Source of the DNA: Deltaproteobacteria bacterium
GTDB taxonomy: Bacteria; Desulfobacterota; DSM-4660; Desulfatiglandales; HGW-15
Length of the DNA: 12,569 nucleotides
Direction of reading: 5' to 3'
Assembly (NCBI GenBank): GCA_021737245.1
Contig: JAIPEI010000060.1
Location: 1 to 12,569, forward strand
Shown here: positions 6,442 through 12,569 of the stretch, in pieces
Numbering within the stretch: the first letter of the stretch is position 1
Layout of the letters: each line of letters begins with the position of its first letter
Notes under the pieces: generated by a model
What the model was told of the DNA's origin: nothing
Seen by the model: the letters and a program-made list of their open reading frames with translations, nothing else
Database searches by the model: none
Made by a program: the position numbers and the translations under genes

Positions 6442-7605
6442 ATGAAGAAGGATTTGAACGAGCAACTGGACACCGTGGTCAAGCTTTACCAGGACGGCGG
6501 GATCACCCGCCGCGACTTCGTCAAGTACCTCGGCATCGCCGGGGCCGCTGCCGGGCTGGTGGGAGGGCCCTTCGGCCTCCTGACCCGAAGCGCTAGGGCG
6601 GCCAAGTCCATCCGGTTCGACTCCTGGGGCGGCACCACCTCCGAGGCCCTGCGCAAGTACGCCTTCGAGCCCTTCACCAAGGCGACCGGGATCGAGGTGG
6701 TGGACGCCGCGTTCACGGGCATGGACGCCTACCTGACCCAGGTCAAGGCCTCCTACCCCCCAGGCGGGGAGTTCAACCTGGCCCACCTGAGCGCCGTGTT
6801 CGACTATGCGCGCTACATCGGTCTGGGCTTCGGCGTGGTCCTGGACGAGAGCAAGATCCCCAACCTCAAGAACGTCATGAAGCCCATGAAGGATGCGCTT
6901 CGCCAGCTCAGCGACGGCAATCTCTCGGCCGTTCCCTACGATCTGGGGCAGACCGGGATCGCTTACAACACCAAGCACATCTCCAAGGACAAGGCCGAGA
7001 AGCTGGGTGCTTCGCTCCTGTGGGACAAGGCGCTCAAGGACAAGCTGGGAAGCTGGGGGGCCGACTACCGCACCAACATGTGGTATGCGGCCCTTCACAC
7101 CGGCCAGAGCCCCAACAATATCACGGATCTCGACGCGGTGTGGGATGCCCTGGCAGAGCAGCGGGACCTCATGAAGAAGTACTGGGAGTCGGGCTCCGAG
7201 CTCATGAGCCTGCTCGCCAACGAGGAGATCTACGCCACCGTGGCCTGGTCCGGCCGGGTCGCTGCGCTCCAGCAGCAGGGACATTCGATCGGCTACCTGG
7301 CCCCCGAGGGAACCTACTCCTGGATGGAGTACATCTTCGTGCTCAAGGGGACGGACCTCGAGGTGGCCCAGAAGCTCCTCAACTTCATGCTGGAGCCGGA
7401 CGCGGCCATCGCCGTGGCCAAGGGCCAGAACTACCCGCCCAGCCTGGACCCGACCAAGGTGAAGATGCCGCCGGAGGTCCAGAAGCTCCCGGCCTTCGAT
7501 CCCACGGGCCAGCTCAAAGGGTACCTCTTCGCCAAGCCCGACTACTGGAACAGCCACCAGGTCGAGTGGACCGAGAAGTGGGACCGGATCCGGGCCGGGG
7601 CATAA
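6442..7605 (+). CDS. Tat-exported substrate-binding protein of a polyamine-type ABC importer (PotD-like)
   Basis: This 387-residue extracytoplasmic binding protein would deliver ligand to the two permeases. The N-terminus carries a twin-arginine signal, TRRDFVKYLG at 22-31, followed by a hydrophobic Ala/Gly-rich stretch and a cleavage site near ARA at 51-53. There is no lipobox cysteine, so it is probably soluble and periplasmic. The mature part begins KSIRFDSWGG and has the two-lobed fold of the PotD/PotF class (SBP_bac_8), with VPYDLGQTGIAYN and the C-terminal KLLNFMLEPDAA typical of it. The start has the best ribosome binding site in the operon (AAAGGAGAGG, 6426-6435), in keeping with high demand for binding proteins. 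Tat export implies folding before export. Ligand is unknown; lysine, beta-lysine, another diamine or a polyamine are reasonable candidates from the neighbours. Confidence 0.9.
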   Translation: MKKDLNEQLDTVVKLYQDGGITRRDFVKYLGIAGAAAGLVGGPFGLLTRSARAAKSIRFDSWGGTTSEALRKYAFEPFTKATGIEVVDAAFTGMDAYLTQVKASYPPGGEFNLAHLSAVFDYARYIGLGFGVVLDESKIPNLKNVMKPMKDALRQLSDGNLSAVPYDLGQTGIAYNTKHISKDKAEKLGASLLWDKALKDKLGSWGADYRTNMWYAALHTGQSPNNITDLDAVWDALAEQRDLMKKYWESGSELMSLLANEEIYATVAWSGRVAALQQQGHSIGYLAPEGTYSWMEYIFVLKGTDLEVAQKLLNFMLEPDAAIAVAKGQNYPPSLDPTKVKMPPEVQKLPAFDPTGQLKGYLFAKPDYWNSHQVEWTEKWDRIRAGA

Positions 7606-7617
7606 GAAAACCCTTGC

Positions 7618-7640
7618 GGGCGGGGCCAGCGGCCCTGCCC
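7618..7640 (+). other. Hairpin just after the binding-protein gene
   Basis: GGGCGGGGCC (7618-7627) pairs with GGCCCTGCCC (7631-7640) across a 3-nt AGC loop, a 10-bp stem with one G-U pair. It begins 12 bp after the binding-protein stop and has no T run. Together with the hairpin at 6308-6339 it brackets the binding-protein message, which would favour stability of that segment over the rest of the transcript. Confidence 0.55.
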
Positions 7641-7667
7641 GGCCATGTTGAACCATCCGGCCGCCCT

Positions 7668-7685
7668 GTTCCGCACCGGCGGAAC
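7668..7685 (+). promoter_or_regulatory. Hairpin occluding the ribosome binding region of the ATPase gene
   Basis: GTTCCGC (7668-7674) pairs perfectly with GCGGAAC (7679-7685) around ACCG. Its 3' arm runs into the GGGG at 7686-7689 that precedes the ATG at 7694. A fold here would partly hide the ribosome binding region and lower synthesis of the ATPase. It could also mean that a start further downstream is used. Confidence 0.45.
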
Positions 7686-7693
7686 GGGGCGGC

Positions 7694-8833
7694 ATGCCGA
7701 AATCATTCCAGCCGGGAGAGCGAAGAGCGTTGGAAAAAGAAAGCAAGTCCCTCGCGGTCGAGCTCAAGGGCGTGTACAAACGCTTCGACAAGGTGGTGGC
7801 CGTCGAGAAGATGGACCTCGAGTTCGAGGAAGGCACCCTCGTGACCCTGCTCGGGCCCTCGGGCTGCGGCAAGACCACCATCCTGCGCATGATTGCGGGG
7901 CTCGAGAGCCCGACGGAAGGGGACATCTTCATCCAGGGCAAGCGGGTGAACGACACCCCCATCCACAAGCGGAACCTGGGGATGATCTTCCAGAACTACG
8001 CCCTGTTTCCCCACAAGACCATCTTCGACAACGTGGCCTTCGGGCTCAAGTACCGCAGCGTGCCCAGGCAGGAGACCCGGGACCGGGTGAAGCGCGCCCT
8101 GGAGATGGTGCGGCTGCCCGGCGTGGAGGACCGGATGCCTTCCCAGCTCTCCGGCGGGCAGCAGCAGCGGATCGCCCTGGCCCGCGCCATCGTCATCGAA
8201 CCCGTGGTCCTGCTCATGGACGAGCCGCTCTCCGCATTGGACGAGAACCTGCGGGAGGAGATGCGCATGGAGGTGGACAACCTCCAGCAGCTGCTCGGCG
8301 TGACCACCATCTTCGTCACGCACGACCAGCGCGAGGCCCTGTCCATGTCCGACCGGATCGTGGTGATGAAGGACGGCCGCAAGCAGCAGGAGGGCGGGCC
8401 CGAGGACGTGTACAACAACCCGGTCAACCATTTCGTGGCCGACTTCCTGGGTCACTCCAACTTCATCAACGGCGAGGTGCTGGGCCGCGAGGGGGAATAC
8501 ACCAAGGTCCGCGTGGAGGACGGCAACGAGATCTACGCCCCGGGCTCCGAGGCGTGGAAGCCGGGCGAACCCGTCGAGCTGGTGGTGCGTGCCCAGAAGT
8601 TCGACCTTCTTCCGGACAAGGAGGATGTCACCGCCCCTGAAATCAACACGTTCAAGGGCATTGTCAAGGACCGCAGCTACATGGGAGGCGAGGTCAGCTA
8701 CTTTGTCGAGCTGGCCAACGGCACCGTGCTTCACGCCATCAGCATGGTCAGTCTCAAGCCGTACCGCCGGGGAGAGACCGTTTTGATCCATGTGCCGCCT
8801 CGTCACTGCGGTCTGCTGAAACGAGAAAACTGA
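7694..8833 (+). CDS. ABC importer ATPase, PotA-type
   Basis: The 379-residue cytoplasmic ATPase powers the importer. All nucleotide-binding motifs are intact: Walker A GPSGCGKT (54-61), Q-loop Gln100 in FQNYALFP, signature LSGGQ (152-156), Walker B VVLLMDEP (171-178), D-loop SALD (180-183) and H-loop His210. The C-terminal part, from about 245 onward, forms the regulatory/TOBE region of PotA/MalK-type subunits, with a TOBE strand pattern near 305-375 (FKGIVKDRSYMGGEVSYFVEL). The first 18 residues are non-conserved; the ATG at 7694 has only a GGGG site that falls beside a hairpin, and a TTG at 7730 with GGGAGAG upstream is a possible alternative start. It is the last gene of the importer operon, and 294 bp separate it from the next gene. 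Confidence 0.94.
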   Translation: MPKSFQPGERRALEKESKSLAVELKGVYKRFDKVVAVEKMDLEFEEGTLVTLLGPSGCGKTTILRMIAGLESPTEGDIFIQGKRVNDTPIHKRNLGMIFQNYALFPHKTIFDNVAFGLKYRSVPRQETRDRVKRALEMVRLPGVEDRMPSQLSGGQQQRIALARAIVIEPVVLLMDEPLSALDENLREEMRMEVDNLQQLLGVTTIFVTHDQREALSMSDRIVVMKDGRKQQEGGPEDVYNNPVNHFVADFLGHSNFINGEVLGREGEYTKVRVEDGNEIYAPGSEAWKPGEPVELVVRAQKFDLLPDKEDVTAPEINTFKGIVKDRSYMGGEVSYFVELANGTVLHAISMVSLKPYRRGETVLIHVPPRHCGLLKREN

Positions 8834-8907
8834 GCACACTCGCCAACCCGCATCCCCGCGACACCTCATCTTTCCGAGGCCGGAGCGTCCCTTCCCGGGG
8901 GTCCCAG

Positions 8908-8939
8908 GCGTGATGGACGCTCGAGCGTCCGTTCAGCGC
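8908..8939 (+). repeat. 16-bp perfect palindrome within an extended stem-loop
   Basis: GGACGCTCGAGCGTCC (8915-8930) is an exact palindrome. Flanking GCG-TGA and TCA-CGC extend it into a longer stem with small bulges (8908-8939). Copies of its arm recur nearby: GAGCGTCC at 8883-8890 and GACGCTCG at 8968-8975. It could be the binding site of a dimeric regulator, or an RNA hairpin ending or protecting the importer transcript; no T run follows. Confidence 0.5.
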
Positions 8940-9039
8940 ACCGGCCGGCAACTCGCATCAGGCCCATGACGCTCGCGTTCAGGTGTGCGACCGCGCCGGA
9001 CCGCCTCCCTTGATACGGTTGGACGCGGGAGGCCCGGAT

Positions 9040-9059
9040 GCGCGGGCCGCGCGCCTTTT
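9040..9059 (+). terminator. Weak terminator-like stem ahead of the racemase gene
   Basis: GCGCG (9040-9044) and CGCGC (9048-9052) form a short stem with a 3-nt loop, followed by GCC and four Ts (9056-9059). The stem and T run are short for an intrinsic terminator. If active it would separate the importer operon from the racemase gene. Confidence is low because such stems arise often in GC-rich DNA. Confidence 0.2.
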
Positions 9060-9127
9060 CCAAGAGGGCCGGCCGCTTCACCCGGCGGCGATCCCCGGAT
9101 CCCTTCGAAAGGCAGGAGACTCGAAAC

Positions 9128-10165
9128 ATGGACATCCAACGCGCAACCGAGATGCTGGCGCAGCGGTTCCCATCGCTCTTTGCGACCATCGACTCCCATA
9201 CGGCCGGGGAACCCACCCGTCTCATCGTGGAGGGATTGGGGGAGGTGCCCGGCGTTGACATGGCGGAAAAGCGCCGTTACTTCATGGAGAACCTGGATCA
9301 TGTGCGCCGGCTGCTCACTCGGGAGCCCAGGGGTCACCGGGACATGATCGCAGCCGCCCTCACCGGGCCGGTGAGCGAGGGGGCGGAATTGGGGCTCATC
9401 TACATGGACGCACGCCGCTACCCCTACCTCTGCGGGCACGCCACCATCGGGGCGGTCACCACGCTTCTCGAGACGGGCGCGATCGAGCCGTCCGGTCTCG
9501 AGACCACGGTGATCGTGGACACGCCCTCGGGACCCATGACCACGCGGGCCAGGGTCCGGGACGGCGTCGTGGAGTCCGTGGCCGTCGAGACGGTGCCCTC
9601 CTTCGTGTACGGCCGGGAGCGGTCCCTGGACGTACCCGGCCTGGGGACGATTTCCGTGCATACGGTCTGCGTCGGCGGGTTTTTCGTCATGGTCCCGGCC
9701 GAGGCAACGGGAATTTCTCTCACTCCGGACAACAGCGGGCGGCTGGTGGATCTGGGCATGGACCTCATCGACTGCGCCAACAAGCAGCTCGACGTACACC
9801 ACCCCACACGGCCCGAGGTCTCCACGGTGGACGTGGTGGAGTTTTACGAGGAAGACCCCGCGCACCCCTGCTCCGGGAGGAGCATGGTGATCTACGGCGA
9901 GCGCCACATGGACCGCTCCCCCTGCGGTACGGGCACGGCGGCCAAGCTGACCCTCCTTCACCGGCAGGGGCGGATCGGCCTCGACCGCGCCTACAGGAAC
10001 ATGAGCCCGCTGGGGACCGTCTTCGAGGCCCGCCTCGTTCGGGAGACCAGCCTCGGCGGCGTTTCCGCCGTGGTGGCGGAGATCCGCGGCAGCGCGCAAA
10101 TCACGGGCATTCACACCTTTACCCTCGATCCCGACGATCCCTTCCCCGGAGGATTTCTTCCATGA
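9128..10165 (+). CDS. Proline racemase family protein (two-cysteine type)
   Basis: The 345-residue cytoplasmic protein resembles clostridial proline racemase over its full length: IDSHTAGEPTR (21-31), EPRGHRDM (66-73), YLCGHATIG (100-108), VGGFFVMV (182-189) and DRSPCGTGTAAK (262-273). PLP-independent racemases of this family use two cysteines as acid and base; Cys102 and Cys266 are both present, which argues for a racemase or epimerase and against the trans-3-hydroxyproline dehydratase branch, where one is replaced. The residue after CGH is Ala, where Gly, Ser or Asn is more usual. Substrate may be proline, hydroxyproline or another amino acid; no proline reductase genes are in view. The start at 9128 has AGGAG upstream; the frame extends to 9038 but lacks similarity there. 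Its stop overlaps the amidohydrolase start by 4 bp, so the two are coupled. Confidence 0.9.
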   Translation: MDIQRATEMLAQRFPSLFATIDSHTAGEPTRLIVEGLGEVPGVDMAEKRRYFMENLDHVRRLLTREPRGHRDMIAAALTGPVSEGAELGLIYMDARRYPYLCGHATIGAVTTLLETGAIEPSGLETTVIVDTPSGPMTTRARVRDGVVESVAVETVPSFVYGRERSLDVPGLGTISVHTVCVGGFFVMVPAEATGISLTPDNSGRLVDLGMDLIDCANKQLDVHHPTRPEVSTVDVVEFYEEDPAHPCSGRSMVIYGERHMDRSPCGTGTAAKLTLLHRQGRIGLDRAYRNMSPLGTVFEARLVRETSLGGVSAVVAEIRGSAQITGIHTFTLDPDDPFPGGFLP

Positions 10166-11784
10166 CACCGGAACGCATCTTCCTGAACGCCGTCATTCGC
10201 ACCCTGGACCCTTCCCGCCCCCTGGCCCGGGCCGTGGCCGTGGGAAACGGCCGGATCCTGGCCGTGGGAGACAACACGGACATCGCATCGCTCTCCGGTC
10301 CGGACACCGAGACCCTGGACCTCGGAGGCCGGCTGGTTCTGCCGGGATTCATGGACAGCCACTTCCACTACTACGACTGGTCCATGGGAAGGAAGCAGCT
10401 GAACCTGGCCGATGCCACCTCGTTTCAGGACTGCCTGGAGCGGGTGGCCGAGGCCGCCCGGGGCCTTCCCGAGGGGGCCTGGGTGCTCGGCCAGGGATGG
10501 AACGAATCGGACTGGGAAGACGAGCGCATGCCCACGCGCCACGACCTGGACCACGCGGCGCCGAACCACCCCGTGGCCCTGTGGCGTTGCGACCTGCACC
10601 TCGCCACGGTGAACTCGCTCGCCTTGGAGCGGGCGGGAATCGACGAGAACACCATCGACCCGCCCGACGGGGTGATCGCCCGGGACGCGGCCGGCCGGCC
10701 TTCGGGGATTCTGCGCGAGCTGGCCCCCAACCTGGTCAAGGCGGTCATTCACGAGGCGGGCGACCCCGGGGTCTACGAGGCCATGCTGGACGGTATACCC
10801 GCTCTCCACACCTTCGGCCTCACCGGGCTCTTTGACGTGCGGCTCATGGGGGGCGTGGAAGGACCGCCCGCCTTCCGCACCTGGCAGCGAATCCGGGAGG
10901 AAGGGAAGCTGGACCTGCGCTGCTGGGTGAGCCTGCCCGGAGAGCGCCTGGAGGAGGCCGTGGCCCTGGGCCTACGCAGCGGCCTGGGAGACGACCGCCT
11001 CCGCATCGGCCACCTCAAGTACTTCATGGACGGCGGCATGGGCGCGCGCACCGCCTGGATGGTCGACCCCTATCTGGACGGCGGGGTGGGCATGCCGCTC
11101 TGCGCGCCGGACGCACTGCGGGAGTGGATCGTCAAGGCGGACCGGGCGGGCCTCGCCGTGATGGTGCATGCCATCGGCGAGCGGGCCAACCGGGAGATCG
11201 TCTCCGTGTTCGAGGCGGTGGACCGCGCCCGGGTCCTCAAGGAGACCGGCCCCACCACGGGACCTGCGGTGCCCCATCGTGTGGAGCACATCCAGATGAT
11301 CCGGCCCGAGGACCTCGCGCGCATGGCGCGCCTGAACATCGTGGGCTGCGTGCAGCCCCACAACCTGATCCTGGACATCCACATGGTCGAGCGCTCCGTG
11401 GGGGAAAGGGGCCGATGGACTTACGCGTATCGGAGCATGCTGGACGCCGGCATTCCACTCATCATGAGCTCGGATGCACCGGTCTGCAACCCGCGGCCCC
11501 TCGTGGGCATCCACGCCGCGGTCACCCGGCGGCGTAGAAACGGATCCCCCGAAGGAGGCTGGTACCCCGAGGAGCGGATCACCGTGGAGGAGGCGGTTCG
11601 GGCCTACACCCTCTCGGCGGCCGAGGCGAACGGGGTGGCGCAGGGGTTGGGAAGCGTCTCCCCCGGAAAGCGGGCCGACCTGGTGGTCCTGGACCGGGAC
11701 ATCTTCGCCGTCGACCCCATGGAGATCGCCGAGACCAACGTGGACATGACCGTGTTCGACGGGCGGGTGGTGTTTTCCCGATGA
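10162..11784 (+). CDS. YtcJ-type metal-dependent amidohydrolase (Amidohydro_3)
   Basis: The 540-residue protein belongs to the amidohydrolase superfamily, YtcJ/Amidohydro_3 group. The metal-binding pattern is visible: HFH at 67-69 in DSHFHYYD, Lys286 in GHLKYFMDGG as candidate bridging lysine, His336 in MVHAIGERAN, His376 in HRVEHIQ and Asp438 in MSSDAP. The end carries the usual beta-sandwich closing segment GSVSPGKRADLVVLD (497-511). Members hydrolyse C-N bonds of amides, N-formyl compounds and similar molecules; the substrate cannot be read from sequence. There is no signal peptide, so it acts in the cytoplasm. The ATGA overlap with the racemase gene suggests a shared pathway, perhaps release of an amino acid from an N-acyl or cyclic form. 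The class is sure, the reaction is not. Confidence 0.9.
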   Translation: MTPERIFLNAVIRTLDPSRPLARAVAVGNGRILAVGDNTDIASLSGPDTETLDLGGRLVLPGFMDSHFHYYDWSMGRKQLNLADATSFQDCLERVAEAARGLPEGAWVLGQGWNESDWEDERMPTRHDLDHAAPNHPVALWRCDLHLATVNSLALERAGIDENTIDPPDGVIARDAAGRPSGILRELAPNLVKAVIHEAGDPGVYEAMLDGIPALHTFGLTGLFDVRLMGGVEGPPAFRTWQRIREEGKLDLRCWVSLPGERLEEAVALGLRSGLGDDRLRIGHLKYFMDGGMGARTAWMVDPYLDGGVGMPLCAPDALREWIVKADRAGLAVMVHAIGERANREIVSVFEAVDRARVLKETGPTTGPAVPHRVEHIQMIRPEDLARMARLNIVGCVQPHNLILDIHMVERSVGERGRWTYAYRSMLDAGIPLIMSSDAPVCNPRPLVGIHAAVTRRRRNGSPEGGWYPEERITVEEAVRAYTLSAAEANGVAQGLGSVSPGKRADLVVLDRDIFAVDPMEIAETNVDMTVFDGRVVFSR

Positions 11785-11853
11785 CCGGCTTCCGGTGCGG
11801 CGATCAAGCGAAAACAGACAGAACCCGGCATCGAATGCATATCCGGCGATTCA

Positions 11854-12569
11854 TCATGGACGGTTTTTTGGCGCGGAGAGCTCGGCAGGGATGGTGGTCA
11901 CCGGGAGGGTCACTGTGAACGTGGAACCCCGGCCTTCCCGGCTGCTCACCCGGATGCGGCCGCCGTGTTTCGCGATGATTCCCTGGGATACGCTGAGCCC
12001 GAGGCCCGTGCCCTTCCCCTTCCCCTTGGTGGTGAAAAAGGGATCAAAGATGGAGCCCAGGATGTGGTCGGGGATTCCCTCTCCCGCGTCGATGACCTTC
12101 ACGGCCACGTAGTTCGGATCGTCGGCCGGCAGGACGACGACCTGAATCCTGTCCCCCTTGCTGGACGCGTCGACGGCGTTCAGTATGAGGTTCAAGAAGA
12201 CCTGCCGGAGCTGCTGGCTGTCCCCGTGCACGCGAGGAAGGTTGTCCGTCGCCTGAAACTCGATTCGGATACCGGAGAGCTTGATCTGATTGGCAGCCAG
12301 CGTGATGGTGTCCTGGAGAAGCCGCCTCAGGTCCAACGGTTCGAGCTGGGAGCCGCTCTCCCGGGCAAAGTCCAGAAGATTGCTGATGATGTCCTTGGAT
12401 CTCCCGGCTTCGGACACGATGTCCTCTATCATTTCCCTGCGATCTCCTTCGGGAAGGTTGTCATAGTCCTCGAGGAGCATGTGGGCGGTGAGGGTGATGT
12501 TGTTCATGGGATTGTTCAACTCGTGCGCTACACCGGCTGTGAGGGTGCCCACCGCCCGCATTTTGTGGG
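11854..12569 (-). CDS. Sensor histidine kinase, C-terminal part (N-terminus off right edge)
   Basis: At least 238 residues of a two-component kinase are visible; the frame is open to the window edge, so the internal ATG at 12561 is not the real start. The dimerisation/phosphoacceptor region begins MRAVGTLTAGVAHELNNPM, with the phosphorylated His in AHELNNP. The ATPase domain follows, with N-box NLILNAVDAS, G1 DAGEGIP, F-box FDPFFTTK, G2 GKGTGLGLSVS and a typical end GRGSTFTVTLP. All catalytic elements are intact. The input domains, probably PAS or similar for this NtrB-like class, lie outside the window. It ends in two TGA codons and is convergent to the amidohydrolase gene with a 69-bp gap. 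A link to the other genes is not shown. Confidence 0.93.
   Translation of the reverse strand, partial: HKMRAVGTLTAGVAHELNNPMNNITLTAHMLLEDYDNLPEGDRREMIEDIVSEAGRSKDIISNLLDFARESGSQLEPLDLRRLLQDTITLAANQIKLSGIRIEFQATDNLPRVHGDSQQLRQVFLNLILNAVDASSKGDRIQVVVLPADDPNYVAVKVIDAGEGIPDHILGSIFDPFFTTKGKGKGTGLGLSVSQGIIAKHGGRIRVSSREGRGSTFTVTLPVTTIPAELSAPKNRP

Larger units (their letters stand above)
8834..9127 (+). other. Intergenic region between the ATPase and racemase genes
   Basis: This 294-bp gap contains no gene that I can support. It holds a perfect 16-bp palindrome (8915-8930) and GC-rich stem candidates, listed separately, and a good ribosome binding site (AGGAG, 9114-9118) for the next gene. I found no consensus sigma-70 promoter and no copy of the TetR operator, so it is unclear whether the racemase/amidohydrolase pair has its own promoter. 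Confidence 0.5.

Noticed and set aside
6436..7968. A 510-codon minus-strand open frame opposite the binding-protein and ATPase genes.
   Set aside because: Antisense shadow; it spans two real genes and the space between them, and shows no recognisable domain.
11784..11796. ACCGG-CTT-CCGGT hairpin after the amidohydrolase gene as a terminator.
   Set aside because: The stem is five base pairs and no T run follows; not enough for an intrinsic terminator.
1..12569. CRISPR arrays, tRNA or rRNA genes, insertion sequences, phage or integrase genes.
   Set aside because: No regularly spaced repeats, tRNA-like folds, transposase or integrase motifs, or terminal inverted repeats were seen.

Overview
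This window is high-GC DNA (well above 60% G+C by eye) from a bacterium that ferments amino acids. It has an adenosylcobalamin- and PLP-dependent aminomutase of the lysine-fermentation type, a Tat-exported binding protein of a polyamine-type ABC importer, and a histidine kinase of a style common in Desulfobacterota and relatives. The binding protein has no lipobox, which fits a Gram-negative cell. The phylum is only a guess: nothing here is a phylogenetic marker.

Layout. Positions 1-3571 (minus strand) hold a tight run read right to left: kamD, kamE, kce (a BKACE/DUF849 beta-keto acid cleavage enzyme) and the start of a kamB-like reactivase gene that runs off the left edge. Neighbouring stops and starts overlap or nearly touch (ATGA at kamD/kamE, TGATG at kce/kamB). 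Just upstream on the same strand is a TetR-family regulator (3694-4305). It is divergent from a four-gene importer operon on the plus strand (4635-8833): two PotB/PotC-type permeases, a Tat-exported binding protein and a PotA-type ATPase. After a 294-bp gap come a proline-racemase-family gene (9128-10165) and a YtcJ-type amidohydrolase gene (10162-11784), which overlap by 4 bp. At the right edge, convergent to these, is the C-terminal part of a sensor histidine kinase (11854 to the edge).

How they work together. KamD/KamE move the terminal amino group of beta-lysine (or D-lysine) to the neighbouring carbon. Kce cleaves the later 3-keto-5-aminohexanoate with acetyl-CoA to 3-aminobutyryl-CoA and acetoacetate. 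KamB belongs to the system that reactivates the aminomutase. kamA, kamC, kdd and kal are not in the window and would be looked for to the left or elsewhere. The tetR-importer divergent region carries two exact 19-bp copies of an operator-like sequence in opposite orientation, one at each gene's leader. This suggests that one TetR regulator controls both the catabolic side and the importer, and so that the importer brings in lysine, beta-lysine or a related diamine. The racemase/amidohydrolase pair may supply or process a related substrate, but no copy of the operator was seen in front of it.

The most notable points are the paired operator, the linkage of a polyamine-type importer to lysine fermentation, the hairpins that bracket the binding-protein gene, and the unusual company of a proline-racemase-family enzyme with an amidohydrolase.
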